Assembly (NCBI GenBank): GCA_018842655.1 | Contig: JAGTWN010000004.1 | Location: 2,914,001 to 2,978,000 of the forward strand | Direction of reading: 5' to 3' | DNA from: Candidatus Pantoea haifensis | Lineage (GTDB): Bacteria; Pseudomonadota; Gammaproteobacteria; Enterobacterales; Enterobacteriaceae | DNA length: 64,000 bases | In this document: piece after piece, positions 12,746 through 25,381 of the stretch | How the letters are laid out: each line of letters opens with the position of its first letter | How positions within the stretch are numbered: the first letter of the stretch is position 1 | Made by a program: the position numbers and the translations under genes | Notes under the pieces: generated by a model | Databases searched by the model: none | Seen by the model: only the letters and a program-made list of their open reading frames with translations | What the model was told of the DNA's origin: nothing

Positions 12746-12900
12746 GCGTACTCCTCGCAAAGTGAACCAGTCGTTATCATAGGTGCCTGTTGCTCAAAGC
12801 GGAAATGATTCGTTATCTGCATTGATACGCGCTTACGCCTGTTATGCGCTCGCCTGCCTCGCTATACTTGCCCCAATCTTTCTGAAAATGAGTATCGCTT

Positions 12901-13763
12901 ATGATCCGCAGTATGACCGCTTATGCCCGCCGCGAAGCTAAAGGCGAATGGGGCAGCGCCGCCTGGGAGCTGCGTTCTGTTAACCAACGCTATCTGGAAA
13001 CTTATATCCGTTTGCCGGAGCAATTTCGCAGCCTGGAGCCGGTGATCCGCGAGCGTATTCGTCAGCGCCTGACCCGCGGCAAGATAGAGTGCAATCTGCG
13101 TTTTGACGCCGATCCCAGTGCGCAAGGCGAGTTAATGCTGAATGAAACGCTGGCCAAACAGTTGGTACAGGCAGCTAACTGGGTGAAAATGCAAAGCGAT
13201 GAAGGCGCCATCAATCCAATGGATATTTTGCGCTGGCCAGGCGTAATGTCAGCGCAAGAACAAGATCTTGATGCAATCAATACCGTGTTGCTTCAGGCGC
13301 TGGACGCTGCACTGGATGATTTTATCATCGCACGCGAAACTGAAGGCACGGCACTCAAGTCACTGATTGAGCAGCGCCTGGAAGGTGTGTCACAGGAAGT
13401 CAGTAAAGTGCGCGCCCGTATGCCAGAAATACTTAAATGGCAGCGTGAACGTCTGGTGGCGAAGTTAGAAGATGCCGACGTGCAGCTTGAAAACAATCGC
13501 CTCGAACAAGAGCTGGTGATGATGGCGCAGCGTATTGATGTGGCGGAAGAGCTTGATCGCCTGGATGCGCACGTTAAAGAGACCTATAACATTCTGAAGA
13601 AAAAGAAGCGGTAGGTCGTCGCCTTGATTTTATGATGCAGGAATTTAACCGCGAGTCGAATACGCTGGCATCAAAATCCATAAATGCTGACATCACTGCT
13701 TCCGCTATCGAATTGAAAGTACTGATTGAGCAGATGCGTGAGCAGATCCAGAATATCGAGTAA
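12901..13763 (+). CDS. yicC: YicC family protein (predicted endoribonuclease), frameshifted
   Basis: YicC/YloC family protein; E. coli YicC has been linked to RNA turnover, including degradation of the sRNA RyhB. It begins MIRSMTAYARREAKGEWGSA and carries the C-terminal VAEELDRLDAHVKETYN segment. The frame ends early at 13614, but adding one A to the A5 run 13600-13604 continues as KKKEAVGRRLDFMMQEFNRE to EQMREQIQNIE and TAA at 13761-13763, about 287 residues as in E. coli. A clean terminator follows the restored end, supporting the restored gene. Confidence 0.9.
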
Positions 13764-13778
13764 ACACCTCCACTCACT

Positions 13779-13802
13779 GGCCCCAGCAATGGGGCTTTTT
13801 TA
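13779..13802 (+). terminator. Terminator after yicC
   Basis: GCCCC (13780-13784), loop AGCAAT, GGGGC (13791-13795), then six T. It directly follows the restored yicC stop. Confidence 0.88.
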
Positions 13803-14236
13803 TCGCCTTCTGCATCGTCTGTTTTTCGCCTGTCCATTGCTGCGTTCAGATCAAAGATTTCCGCTTTTGCTTACTTTAACATCTCACTGATTGTCAGTTT
13901 AAAGCCGCTTTTTCAGTGTTCCGGTAAAGAGTACGTAAGAAAAAGTGAAAATTAATTTCCAGAAAGATCTCAGGCGATAATTATTTTTGCGGTTTTCCAC
14001 CTTGCGGTTTCGCTTAACTCCTTGTTAAAAGTGATTTTTGTTTTTGGCGTGTGGTTTTTTAAATCAGACAAGGCGTTATCCATGAATCTGCTCAATCCTG
14101 TAGATTCTGGAGTTTACCTTTCTTTAAACGCACTATTTGATAAAGTGCTGGTCGAATAGAGTACAGCTGTACCGCCTGGGGAACTTATGGAAGTGCTTCT
14201 TATGCGATACATCCATTTATCCCATGAAGGTTGGTA
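13803..14236. other. Intergenic region upstream of the lpxP-like gene
   Basis: 434 bases without a supported gene. It is rich in T and A and must hold the promoter of the acyltransferase gene. A perfect 12-base palindrome, GTACAGCTGTAC, sits at 14161-14172 about 65 bases before the ATG and could be a regulator site. A long leader would fit the cold-induced lpxP of E. coli, but no cold-box was identified. Confidence 0.5.
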
Positions 14237-15159
14237 ATGAAAAACACCGGACAATTTAGCACCTCGTTGCTGTATCCGCGTTATTGGTTCACCTGGTTTG
14301 GCCTCGCTGTTCTTTGGCTTTTGGTCCAGCTTCCCTATCCACTCTTAATCCGCCTCGGCGCTGGTGCCGGCAAACTCTCACGTCATTTTTTACAGCGTCG
14401 TGAACGTATTACCCGTCGTAATATCGAACTTTGTTTTCCAGGCATCAGCGAAGAAGAAACAGAGCGAATGATTGCGGGTAATTTCGCCTCGCTTGGCATG
14501 GCGCTGGCTGAAACCGGCATTGCCTGGTTTTGGTCCGATCGTGCGGTAAGACGCCTTTTTAACGTTTCCGGTCTCGCTAACTTGCATTCCGCGCAAAATG
14601 AAAAGCGCGGTGTAATGCTGATTGGCGTACATTTTATGTCGCTGGAACTGGGTGGCCGCATCAGCGGTTTATGCCAGCCGATGATGGCGATGTATCGTCC
14701 GCATAACAATCGCGCGATGGAATATGTACAAACCAAAGGTCGTATGCGTTCCAATAAAGCGATGATTGACCGCCGCGATCTGCGTGGCATGGTCAATGCG
14801 CTTAAACAAGGTGAATCGGTGTGGTTCGCGCCTGATCAAGACTACGGCCCGAAGGGCAGCACTTTTGCGCCACTGTTCGCTGTAGAAAAAGCGGCTACCA
14901 CTAACGGCACTTTTGTTCTTTCACGACTGGCTAAACCCGCGATGATTCCCATTGTGTTGATTCGTAATCCAGATAATGATGGCTATCAGCTGATCATTGA
15001 ACCGGTGCTAGAAAATTATCCTCACAATGATGAATCTGCCGCCGCGGCTTATATGAATAAAGTGATAGAGAATCAAATCCTGCGTGCACCGGAGCAATAC
15101 CTTTGGCTGCATCGGCGCTTTAAAACCCGCCCGCCAGGCGAAGCCCTCTCTACGTCTAA
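14237..15159 (+). CDS. lpxP: Lipid A biosynthesis acyltransferase, LpxP/LpxL type
   Basis: Inner-membrane acyltransferase adding a secondary acyl chain to Kdo2-lipid IVA. A transmembrane anchor (WFTWFGLAVLWLLVQLPYPLL) is followed by the HX4E catalytic motif in VHFMSLELGGR and by MAMYRPHNN, RMRSNKAM and FAPDQDYGPKGS. Recalled comparison is closer to E. coli LpxP (palmitoleoyl, cold) than LpxL (lauroyl). The ATG at 14237 has AAGG before it. The frame runs on to 15271, but with one more C in 15144-15146 it ends GEAPLYV and TAA at 15157-15159, just before a terminator. The tail is thus an artefact. Confidence 0.85.
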
Positions 15160-15164
15160 TCATC

Positions 15165-15190
15165 AAGCAGGCCTCGCGCCTGCTTTTTTC
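15165..15190 (+). terminator. Terminator after the lpxP-like gene
   Basis: AAGCAGGC (15165-15172), loop CTCGC, GCCTGCTT (15178-15185), T run to 15189. It lies inside the artefactual C-terminal extension of the upstream frame. Confidence 0.85.
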
Positions 15191-15349
15191 GCCTTTTGTT
15201 TCGAGACTCAGCGAAACAGGCGCTTATCTGAACTGGCTGGTCTTTGCTGGTGCGGATGTCAACCAACGTGATGGCATCGAAAGCCAACTGGCATCTGTCT
15301 AAAAATTGGTGAATGATGGCGCTTTCATAAGCTACCGCAGGAATCTCGC

Positions 15350-16492
15350 ATGGATATGAATAGCGAAGCCAACTGGCAGCGTCCTCTTTTTGACGATCGT
15401 CTGACGCCTTATATCGAAATTGATGCACAGCGCCTCGAACACAACCTGCAGCGTATGCAGAAAAGAGCCAACGAAGCGGGCGTTGCGTTGCGCCCCCATA
15501 TTAAAACGCATAAAAGTGTGTGGATTGCCCGTCGTCAGCGAGAACTGGGCGCAAAAGGAATTACTGTTTCAAAACCGAGCGAGGGTATCAGTTTTATACG
15601 GGGCGGGGAGCGCGATTTACTGCTGGCTTATCCTGTCGTACAGGCAAAGAGTATTACTGAGCTTCTACGCCAGGCGGCATATCATTGCGCAAAAATCACC
15701 CTGATTGCTGATGCGCTGCATGGCGTAACGGCAATTGCTGAAGCACAGCGTCTGCAGCCAGATTGTGAGCTGGCGGTCGCTATTAAAGTCGATGTCGGAT
15801 TACACCGAGTGGGCGTCAATCCAGATAGCGATGATGCATTAATCCTCGCACAGGCATTGAAAAAAGAGAGCCTGCCATTTGCCGGTTTGGTCTCACACGC
15901 GGGGCACGCCTATGGTGCAGGAAATCTCTCTGCCATTAGCGTAATAGCCGGGCAGGAAGCTCAGCTGATGCAATCTCTGCAACACAGGCTGCATGAGGCT
16001 GGCTTCAATTTTTGCCCCGTGTCGGTGGGATCAACCCCAACTGCGCTGGCAGCGCAAGTGCCTCCTGGTATTGATGAAATCCGCCCAGGAAATTATGCGC
16101 TACTTGATCTTACTGCCTGCCGCCTGGGTTTGAGCTAGGTCGATGAGCTGGCACTCAGCGTCATCACGCGCGTGGTTGCGGTCAATGAACATTTTGCTAT
16201 CGTTGATGCCGGTTCAAAAATGTTGAGCTCAGATAAGGGTCCGCACGGCACCAATGCCAGCGGTTTTGGTGTTGCCGTCGATGAGCATGGCAATACTTTC
16301 GACGTCAGTAAACTGTCAGAAGAGCATGGATTTTTGATTTATCAAGGTAATGCACCGCGCATTGGCAGCCTGTTGCGTATCTTTCCTAACCACAGCTGTG
16401 CCGTTATGGCGCAATCAGACAGTTTTGTTTTACGTCATGCTGATGGGCACGCTGAAACTGAACCGGTGTCTGCACGCGGTAACTTTACCTGA
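15350..16492 (+). pseudogene. D-amino-acid deaminase / D-threonine aldolase-like gene with in-frame TAG
   Basis: PLP-dependent fold-type III protein of the DSD1 / D-threonine aldolase group. The N-terminal alanine-racemase-like barrel has YIEIDAQRLEHNL and the PLP lysine in PHIKTHKS near residue 47. The C-terminal D-serine-dehydratase-like domain has VDAGSKMLSSDKGP and IFPNHSCAVM, with the His and Cys expected to bind metal. One TAG at 16136-16138, between RLGLS and VDELALSV, splits it; both sides are in the same frame, so this is a substitution rather than an indel. It could be real decay or a single base error. Substrate unknown. Confidence 0.72.
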
Positions 16493-16628
16493 TTTCACTC
16501 TACGGGCAGCGCCTGTGTCTGCCCGTACCCGATGCGAAACTGTATCTGGCCCACACTTCTGTTGGCAGAGCGTTTTACCCTCCTGCGCCCCATGCTTTAA
16601 TCAATTTTTGTTCCCGTCAGGAGGTAAC

Positions 16629-17024
16629 ATGCTGTCCTCTCATACTTTAAGCATAACCATTGCCCGCAACTGGCTCGATCTTTATGAAACCATTTGGAAA
16701 CCAGAATTTTTCCCAAAATGGGCGTCCGGCTTGAGCAGCAGTACACTGGAGCCTGAAGGCAATCACTGGCGAGCACGTGGGCCAGAGGGAAGCGTAAAAA
16801 TTCGTTTCTCCCCTCATAATCCTTTTGGCGTAATGGATCACTGGATTGATACCGGGTCAGGCAAAGAGATTTATATGCCAATGCGGGTCATTGCTAATGA
16901 ACAAGGTGCCGAGGTGTTGATCACCGTTTACCGTCAGCGCCTGATGTCTGACGAAAAATTCGCTAAAGATATTGAATGGGTTAAACGTGATCTTGCTCAA
17001 CTCAATACAAAGCTTACCAAATAA
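16629..17024 (+). CDS. SRPBCC (START-like) superfamily small protein
   Basis: 131-residue protein beginning MLSSHTLSITIARNWLDLYETIWKPE at an ATG with GAGG 5 bases upstream (16621-16624). The pattern of an N-terminal strand and helix (WLDLYETIWKPEFFPKWASGLS), alternating strands, and a long C-terminal helix (FAKDIEWVKRDLAQLNTKL) fits the polyketide-cyclase/SRPBCC fold, which binds hydrophobic ligands. Specific function unknown. The frame extends upstream to 16350, but that part is a shadow of the preceding deaminase-like gene. It lies 136 bases after that gene and may be cotranscribed. Confidence 0.65.
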   Translation: MLSSHTLSITIARNWLDLYETIWKPEFFPKWASGLSSSTLEPEGNHWRARGPEGSVKIRFSPHNPFGVMDHWIDTGSGKEIYMPMRVIANEQGAEVLITVYRQRLMSDEKFAKDIEWVKRDLAQLNTKLTK

Positions 17025-17458
17025 TTTCAATAAGTTACCTAAAAAAGACAGACTTTATTAATTGCTGGAAGATAGTAAAAAATTTATATTTTTTATCTCA
17101 TCGAAAGCATAAACGTTCTCTCAGGATATGCATGACACAATGCACCATTACAAAAATTATGCTTAAGCATAAAGGCCAGAAAAATCCTGGCTTTTATGTG
17201 ATGAAAAAGGCTTGTTGTGGCTGATTTAGAACTGTTTTTTTGATACTGAGATAATATCCCCCTAAATTTTTAAATATTAACCTCAACAAACATTAATAAA
17301 CCCCTATTTAAAAAATTAACTATTCCCATGCAAAAATTGAATCCATTATTTCCTGAGTTTGTCTTATCAGATTTTTCTCATGGTGTTAATTTAAACAAAA
17401 CACGGTATAAATCGTCTCACACACAGCAATACCCATAATAACTACAGCAGGGAAAATA
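17025..17458. other. AT-rich intergenic region
   Basis: 434 bases, clearly more AT-rich than the neighbouring genes. A weak hairpin (GCCAG 17175-17179 with CTGGC 17187-17191, then TTTT) could end the upstream transcript. The right part should carry the promoter of the next small gene. Nothing else recognised. Confidence 0.5.
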
Positions 17459-17656
17459 ATGGATCGCTCAACTTATCCTTTGTTATCAGAAAAAGAGTTC
17501 GTTGAGATAGCCGGAAGGATACTGGCTGGAGAATATACAACCACAACAGGATTTATGCATGATTTGGCGCTCTTTTTGCTCACAGCAGGAGATTCAGCCA
17601 TTACACGAGAAAGTGAATATTCCAGAGATATTTATTTTTTTCTGAACACCATTTAA
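17459..17656 (+). CDS. Hypothetical small protein, 65 residues
   Basis: Not recognised with confidence. The ATG is preceded by AGGGAAAAT, a plausible ribosome site. The protein is acidic and probably helical (LSEKEFVEIAGRILAG, then FMHDLALFLLTAGDS). There is a faint resemblance to the small YcgZ/AriR connector proteins linked to biofilm regulation, too weak to name it. It sits in AT-rich DNA between a SRPBCC gene and a wzx fragment, so it may be acquired or decayed. Confidence 0.4.
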   Translation: MDRSTYPLLSEKEFVEIAGRILAGEYTTTTGFMHDLALFLLTAGDSAITRESEYSRDIYFFLNTI

Positions 17657-17805
17657 TTGAATCGATAATAACATGGCAAGCCTGGAAGGGCATTTCAGGA
17701 CTTCGGCCGGAAAAATTGCACTGACTTACCGTGTAACAACAATCACAGCTTGATGTTGCACAACGTATCAATTTGCACTGGTACATGTACCATAACGAGC
17801 ATAAT

Positions 17806-18450
17806 ATGGCGATACGAGAAAGAAATCTGACTGACGCAAAATGGTCTGTTCTCTCATCAATAAAAATTATTGGCATTGGCGTGCTGCAACTCTCTTTACT
17901 AGCACAAATTTTGCAGGCGAATGAATTAAACCTGCTAGCCATTGCCGTTATTGGTTTATTAGCTATCGACACACTGGCGGATCGCGGGTTCTCGAATTCG
18001 CTAATTCGACATCGCATGCTTTCCATTAACGATCTTTCCATGTTGTATTGGGGAAATGTGTTATTGGGTATTCTAATCTGTGCTGCATTGTTCCTTAGCA
18101 GCGACTTGCTGAGTAGCACCTTTAATCAGCCTGAACTGGCAGTAATGGTAGAAATGGTTTCAGTCATTTTTATTATTATTCCACAAGGCCAGCATTATCG
18201 TGCCATATTACAGCGAGAGAAACAATATACGCGCATTGCGTTTACTGAAACGTCGTCAGTATTAGCAGGCCTCGGCGTAACATTATTTACAGTTTGGTTA
18301 ACACCATCGGTATTATGCGCAATTTGGGGTTACCTGGCGATGGCATCAATCAGGATGCTGATATATTGCTATTACGGTCGTTCATGGTTCCAACCTGAAT
18401 ACCGTTTCAACCTGAAAACATTCACTCAAATTCGCGCAAGACACGTATAA
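17806..18450 (+). pseudogene. Truncated Wzx/WzxC-type polysaccharide flippase (N-terminal part)
   Basis: The sequence matches the first 200 or so residues of WzxC, the colanic-acid repeat-unit flippase: MAIRERNLTDAKWSVLSSIK, then DTLADRGFSNSLIRH, LSMLYWGNVLLGI, and IPQGQHYRAILQREKQYTRIAFTETSSVLAGLGV. Several hydrophobic helices are evident. WzxC is about 490 residues; here the match stops near 18430 and none of the three forward frames continues it, so the C-terminal half is lost rather than frameshifted. No other exopolysaccharide genes are near. Start taken at ATG 17806, where homology begins; an earlier in-frame ATG (17773) adds 11 unmatched residues. Confidence 0.7.
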
Positions 18451-18496
18451 CAATAAATCTGTATGGTGGGCTCTGGGCATCTGAAACGATGCGTTC

Positions 18497-18523
18497 GCGT
18501 GCTGTTAATCAGCACGCTTTTTC
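18497..18523 (+). terminator. Terminator after the wzx fragment
   Basis: 8-base-pair stem GCGTGCTG (18497-18504) with CAGCACGC (18510-18517), then TTTTTCTTTT. Confidence 0.8.
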
Positions 18524-19057
18524 TTTTCTGTGCTTCCCGTAATAAAACCCATGCTTCCATCTCCCACTCCCCTTTTTTATATATCATCGGTGTGTGTAAA
18601 ATGGCTTTCACTGTCGCGGTAACGCATCGATATTTTATTTAATGAAGTTTGTCCGCACTGACATTCTCTTCAATGAGCGTCCCGGTTGTTATAATTTTCA
18701 GTGCGTTTTTCACGCACCAACCTACAAAAAGTATCCCGCTCTTTTGTCCAGCCCGTGTTTTTGATTTCAACGCTTAACCACGCCAGTATGAATAGCAGAC
18801 TCGTTGTAGGCATCTCTAACATTTGAACTGCCATGCTTACTTAAGTGCTATTCGTTCCCTGCTACCGGCTGAGACCATAATCGAATAAAATTACCTTATG
18901 CGAAAAAGTCTTAAAGATAAATTATCATATTGATAATAAAAGATTTTATAAACGCAGCAATGAGCATTTTCACTTCTGTTAACTAAGGGATAGAAAAACT
19001 CAGTAGTGGTTACGCGCTTAACAACGTAGCCTTGCCACCGACTTTCTGGAGCCTGAT
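18524..19057. other. Non-coding region upstream of yicG
   Basis: About 530 bases with no open frame of note on either strand and no recognised remnant. A short hairpin GTGCGT...ACGCAC lies at 18701-18717. The right end must contain the yicG promoter. Together with the truncated wzx this looks like a scar of deleted accessory DNA. Confidence 0.5.
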
Positions 19058-19612
19058 ATGTTACTTACCGTTCTCTATATTATTGGTATCACCGCCGAAG
19101 CCATGACCGGCGCACTTGCCGCTGGCCGACGCAAAATGGATCTGTTTGGTGTCATTATTATTGCTTCCGTAACGGCAATTGGCGGAGGGTCAGTACGCGA
19201 TATCCTGCTGGGACATTATCCGCTCGGCTGGGTAAAACATCCCGAATACGTCATGATCGTCGCTGCTGCTGCCGTTGTGACTACCGTCGTTGCGCCATTA
19301 ATGACCCATCTGCGTAAGGTATTCCTGGTGTTGGATGCGCTCGGTCTGGTGGTTTTTTCTATTATTGGTGCCCAGGTTGCTTTGAGCAGTGGGCACGCCA
19401 TGATTATCGCCGCTATTAGCGCAGTGATTACCGGCGTGTTTGGCGGTGTACTGCGCGACATGTTCTGTAATCGTATCCCGCTGGTGTTTCAGAAAGAGCT
19501 CTATGCTGGCATTGCCTTTGCCTCTGGCTGGATGTATATCCTGCTGTTAAAAACGCCGCTGGCACACGAAGCAGTCATTACTATTACGTTATTATTTGGT
19601 TTTCTTGCTCGC

Positions 19613-22224
<2,612 letters not shown>

Positions 22225-22278
22225 ATACAGTTTCAGTATGATGCCCAGTCATTTCTTCATCTGTGGAGTAGCACACCT

Positions 22279-22554
22279 ATGGCACGCGTAACCGTTCAGG
22301 ACGCAGTAGAAAAAGTTGGTAATCGTTTTGACCTGGTGTTGGTCGCTGCACGTCGTGCACGTCAGATGCAGGTAGGCGGCAAAGATCCGCTGGTTCCGGA
22401 AGAGAACGATAAACCAACCGTTATCGCACTGCGCGAAATCGAAGAAGGTTTGGTCACGAATCAGATTTTAGATGTCCGTGACCGTCAGGAGCAGCAAGAG
22501 CAGGAAGCCGCTGAATTACAAGCCGTTACCGCTATCGCTGAAGGCCGTCGTTAA
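22279..22554 (+). CDS. rpoZ: RNA polymerase omega subunit
   Basis: 91 residues, [20 protein letters not shown] to VTAIAEGRR, identical in length to the E. coli omega subunit. It helps fold and retain beta' and forms one ppGpp site of RNA polymerase. The position between gmk and spoT, the ppGpp hydrolase gene, is conserved. Confidence 0.98.
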   Translation: MARVTVQDAVEKVGNRFDLVLVAARRARQMQVGGKDPLVPEENDKPTVIALREIEEGLVTNQILDVRDRQEQQEQEAAELQAVTAIAEGRR

Positions 22555-22574
22555 CAGCAAGCTGCAGGTCACCC

Positions 22575-24683
22575 TTGTATCTGTTTGAAAGCCTCAATCA
22601 ACTGATTGAAAAATACTTGCCAGAGGAGCAAATCAAGCGCCTCCAGCAAGCATACCTTGTTGCACGTGATGCCCACGAGGGACAGACACGCTCCAGCGGC
22701 GAGCCTTATATCACCCATCCGGTTGCTGTAGCCTGTATTCTGGCTGAAATGAAGCTCGACCATGAAACACTCATGGCCGCGCTGCTTCATGATGTTATTG
22801 AAGATACGCCTGCAACTTATCAGGATATGGAACAGCTCTTCGGTAAGAGCGTTGCTGAGCTGGTGGAAGGCGTTTCGAAGCTGGATAAGCTTAAGTTCCG
22901 CGACAAGAAAGAGGCGCAGGCAGAGAACTTCCGCAAGATGATAATGGCGATGGTGCAGGATATCCGCGTCATTCTCATCAAGCTGGCTGACCGCACCCAC
23001 AACATGCGCACGCTGGGCTCATTACGTCCGGATAAACGTCGCCGCATCGCGCTGGAAACCCTGGAGATTTACAGCCCGCTGGCCCACCGTCTGGGTATTC
23101 ATCACCTTAAAACCGAACTGGAAGAATTGGGTTTCGAAGCCCTGTATCCGAATCGCTATCGGGTGATTAAAGAGGTAGTCAAAGCGGCGCGCGGTAACCG
23201 TAAAGAGATGATCCAGAAAATCCTTTCTGAGATCGATGGTCGTTTGCAGGAAGCCGGCATTCCCTGCCGGGTTAGCGGTCGCGAAAAGCATCTTTATTCG
23301 ATCTACCGCAAAATGCACCTGAAAGAGCAGCGTTTTCACTCGATCATGGATATTTACGCTTTCCGCGTTATCGTGAAAGATTTGGATACCTGTTATCGCG
23401 TACTGGGTCAGATGCACAGTTTGTATAAACCGCGTCCGGGCCGCGTTAAAGATTATATCGCCATCCCCAAAGCTAACGGCTATCAGTCGCTGCACACTTC
23501 GATGATCGGCCCACACGGCGTACCGGTTGAGGTGCAGATCCGTACCGAAGATATGGATCAGATGGCAGAAATGGGGGTCGCCGCGCACTGGGCTTATAAA
23601 CAGGCGGGCGAAAGTGGCACCACCGCGCAAATCCGCGCTCAGCGTTGGCTGCAAAGCCTGCTGGAGTTGCAACAAAGCGCAGGCAGTTCGTTTGAATTTA
23701 TTGAGAGCGTGAAGTCAGATCTGTTCCCGGATGAGATCTACGTTTTCACGCCAGAAGGCCGTATTGTCGAACTTCCCACCGGTGCGACACCCGTGGACTT
23801 CGCGTATGCAGTGCATACCGATATCGGCCATGCCTGTGTTGGCGCTCGCGTCGATCGTCAACCTTATCCGCTCTCACAGCCGTTGAGTAGCGGTCAAACC
23901 ATCGAAATCATCACTGCGCCAGGCGCTCGCCCTAATGCGGCCTGGCTTAACTTTGTCGTCAGCTCAAAAGCGCGTGCGAAGATTCGTCAATTACTGAAGA
24001 ACCTTAAGCGTGAAGATTCCGTGAATCTGGGACGTCGTTTGTTGAGTCATGCGTTGGGCGGCAGTCGTAAGCTGGCAGAAGTGCCTGTTGAGAACATCAA
24101 GCATGAGCTTGATCGGATGAAACTCACCTCACTGGACGATCTGCTGGCAGAAATCGGCCTCGGCAATGCTATGAGCGTGGTGGTGGCGAAAAATCTGACG
24201 CAGTCAGGTACGACACCGTTAACCAACAGCAAACGTGGTAAAAAATTGCCCATCAAAGGTGCCGATGGCGTATTGATCACCTTTGCTAAATGTTGCCGCC
24301 CCATTCCTGGCGACCCGATTGTGGCTCACGTCAGTCCAGGTAAGGGCTTAGTGGTTCACCACGAGTCTTGTCGAAATATTCGCGGCTACCAGAAAGAGCC
24401 AGAAAAATTCATGCCGGTAGAGTGGGATAAAGTGACCGAGCAGGAATTTGTTGCTGAGATTAAAGTCGATATGTTTAACCATCAGGGTGCGCTGGCAAAC
24501 CTGACAGCAGCAATTAACACCGCCGGTTCAAATATTCAGAGCCTGAATACGGAAGAGCGTGATGGCCGCGTTTATAGCGCCTTTATCCGCCTGACCGCGC
24601 GCGATCGCGTCCATCTGGCTAATATCATGCGGAAAATTCGTGTGATGCCGGACGTAATCAAAGTTCACCGTAACCGTAATTAG
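22575..24683 (+). CDS. spoT: Bifunctional (p)ppGpp synthetase/hydrolase SpoT
   Basis: Controls the stringent response, mainly by hydrolysing ppGpp. 702 residues from a TTG start, as in E. coli. Domains in order: HD hydrolase (HDVIED with His72-Asp73; later KLADRTHNMRTL), synthetase (about 197-350, SGREKHLYSIYRKM, PRPGRVKDYIAIPKANGYQSLHT), TGS (about 385-446, EIYVFTPEGRIVELP), a conserved central segment with TFAKCCRPIPGDPI, and a C-terminal ACT domain (FNHQGALANLTAAI). Intact despite its length. Confidence 0.98.
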   Translation: MYLFESLNQLIEKYLPEEQIKRLQQAYLVARDAHEGQTRSSGEPYITHPVAVACILAEMKLDHETLMAALLHDVIEDTPATYQDMEQLFGKSVAELVEGVSKLDKLKFRDKKEAQAENFRKMIMAMVQDIRVILIKLADRTHNMRTLGSLRPDKRRRIALETLEIYSPLAHRLGIHHLKTELEELGFEALYPNRYRVIKEVVKAARGNRKEMIQKILSEIDGRLQEAGIPCRVSGREKHLYSIYRKMHLKEQRFHSIMDIYAFRVIVKDLDTCYRVLGQMHSLYKPRPGRVKDYIAIPKANGYQSLHTSMIGPHGVPVEVQIRTEDMDQMAEMGVAAHWAYKQAGESGTTAQIRAQRWLQSLLELQQSAGSSFEFIESVKSDLFPDEIYVFTPEGRIVELPTGATPVDFAYAVHTDIGHACVGARVDRQPYPLSQPLSSGQTIEIITAPGARPNAAWLNFVVSSKARAKIRQLLKNLKREDSVNLGRRLLSHALGGSRKLAEVPVENIKHELDRMKLTSLDDLLAEIGLGNAMSVVVAKNLTQSGTTPLTNSKRGKKLPIKGADGVLITFAKCCRPIPGDPIVAHVSPGKGLVVHHESCRNIRGYQKEPEKFMPVEWDKVTEQEFVAEIKVDMFNHQGALANLTAAINTAGSNIQSLNTEERDGRVYSAFIRLTARDRVHLANIMRKIRVMPDVIKVHRNRN

Positions 24684-24686
24684 TTA

Positions 24687-25381
24687 ATGAACGCTCAACG
24701 TTTTGCTCGTATTCAGGAGATGCTGGCCTTGCGCCAGCACGATCTCACCGTCTGCATGGAGCAGGTGCATAAACCGCACAACGTCTCTGCGGTTATACGC
24801 ACTGCCGATGCGGTGGGTATTCATGCTGTTCACGCCGTCTGGCCGAGCCAGCGTATGCGCACCCAGGTCTCCTCTTCTGCGGGCAGTAATAGCTGGGTAA
24901 AAGTCGTCACGCATCGCAATATCGGCGAAGCCGTAAAACATCTTAAAGCGCAAAAGATGCAGGTACTGGCCACGCACCTTTCTGACAGCGCAGTCGATTT
25001 TCGTGAAATCGATTATACCCGGCCCACCTGTATTCTGATGGGCCAGGAAAAACAGGGATTACTGATGAAGCCCTGGCGCTGGCCGATCAGGACATCATTA
25101 TTCCAATGGTGGGCATGGTGCAATCGCTTAACGTCTCCGTGGCTTCGGCGCTTATTTTGTATGAAGCGCAGCGTCAGCGGCAAAATGCCGGGCTGTATCA
25201 GCGTAAACACAGCTTGCTCGATGAGAATGAGCAGCAGCGGTTGCTGTTTGAAGGCGGTTATCCGGTACTGGCTCGCGTGGCTAATCAGAAAGGTCTGCCC
25301 TATCCTCACATCAATGCGCGAGGCGAAGTCGAAGCTGATGCCGACTGGTGGGCAACCATGCAAGCTAAAGGTAAAAAATGA
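24687..25381 (+). CDS. trmH: tRNA (Gm18) 2'-O-methyltransferase TrmH, frameshifted
   Basis: SPOUT-class methyltransferase that methylates the ribose of G18 in the tRNA D-loop using SAM. N-terminal part: VCMEQVHKPHNVSAVIRTADAVG (motif 1). C-terminal knot: MVGMVQSLNVSVASALILYEAQRQRQ. The parts are in different frames; the break is at GGG 25055-25057, and one more G restores GQEKQGITDEALALADQDIIIPM. Total about 230 residues as in E. coli. The stop overlaps the recG ATG (ATGA), and spoT ends 3 bases before it. Confidence 0.92.

Noticed and set aside
16350-16628. Upstream extension of the SRPBCC protein
   Set aside because: This part overlaps the deaminase-like gene in another frame; a good ribosome site precedes ATG 16629.
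22569-23675. Antisense open frames opposite spoT (143 and 217 codons)
   Set aside because: They mirror the coding frame of spoT and show no protein-like motifs.
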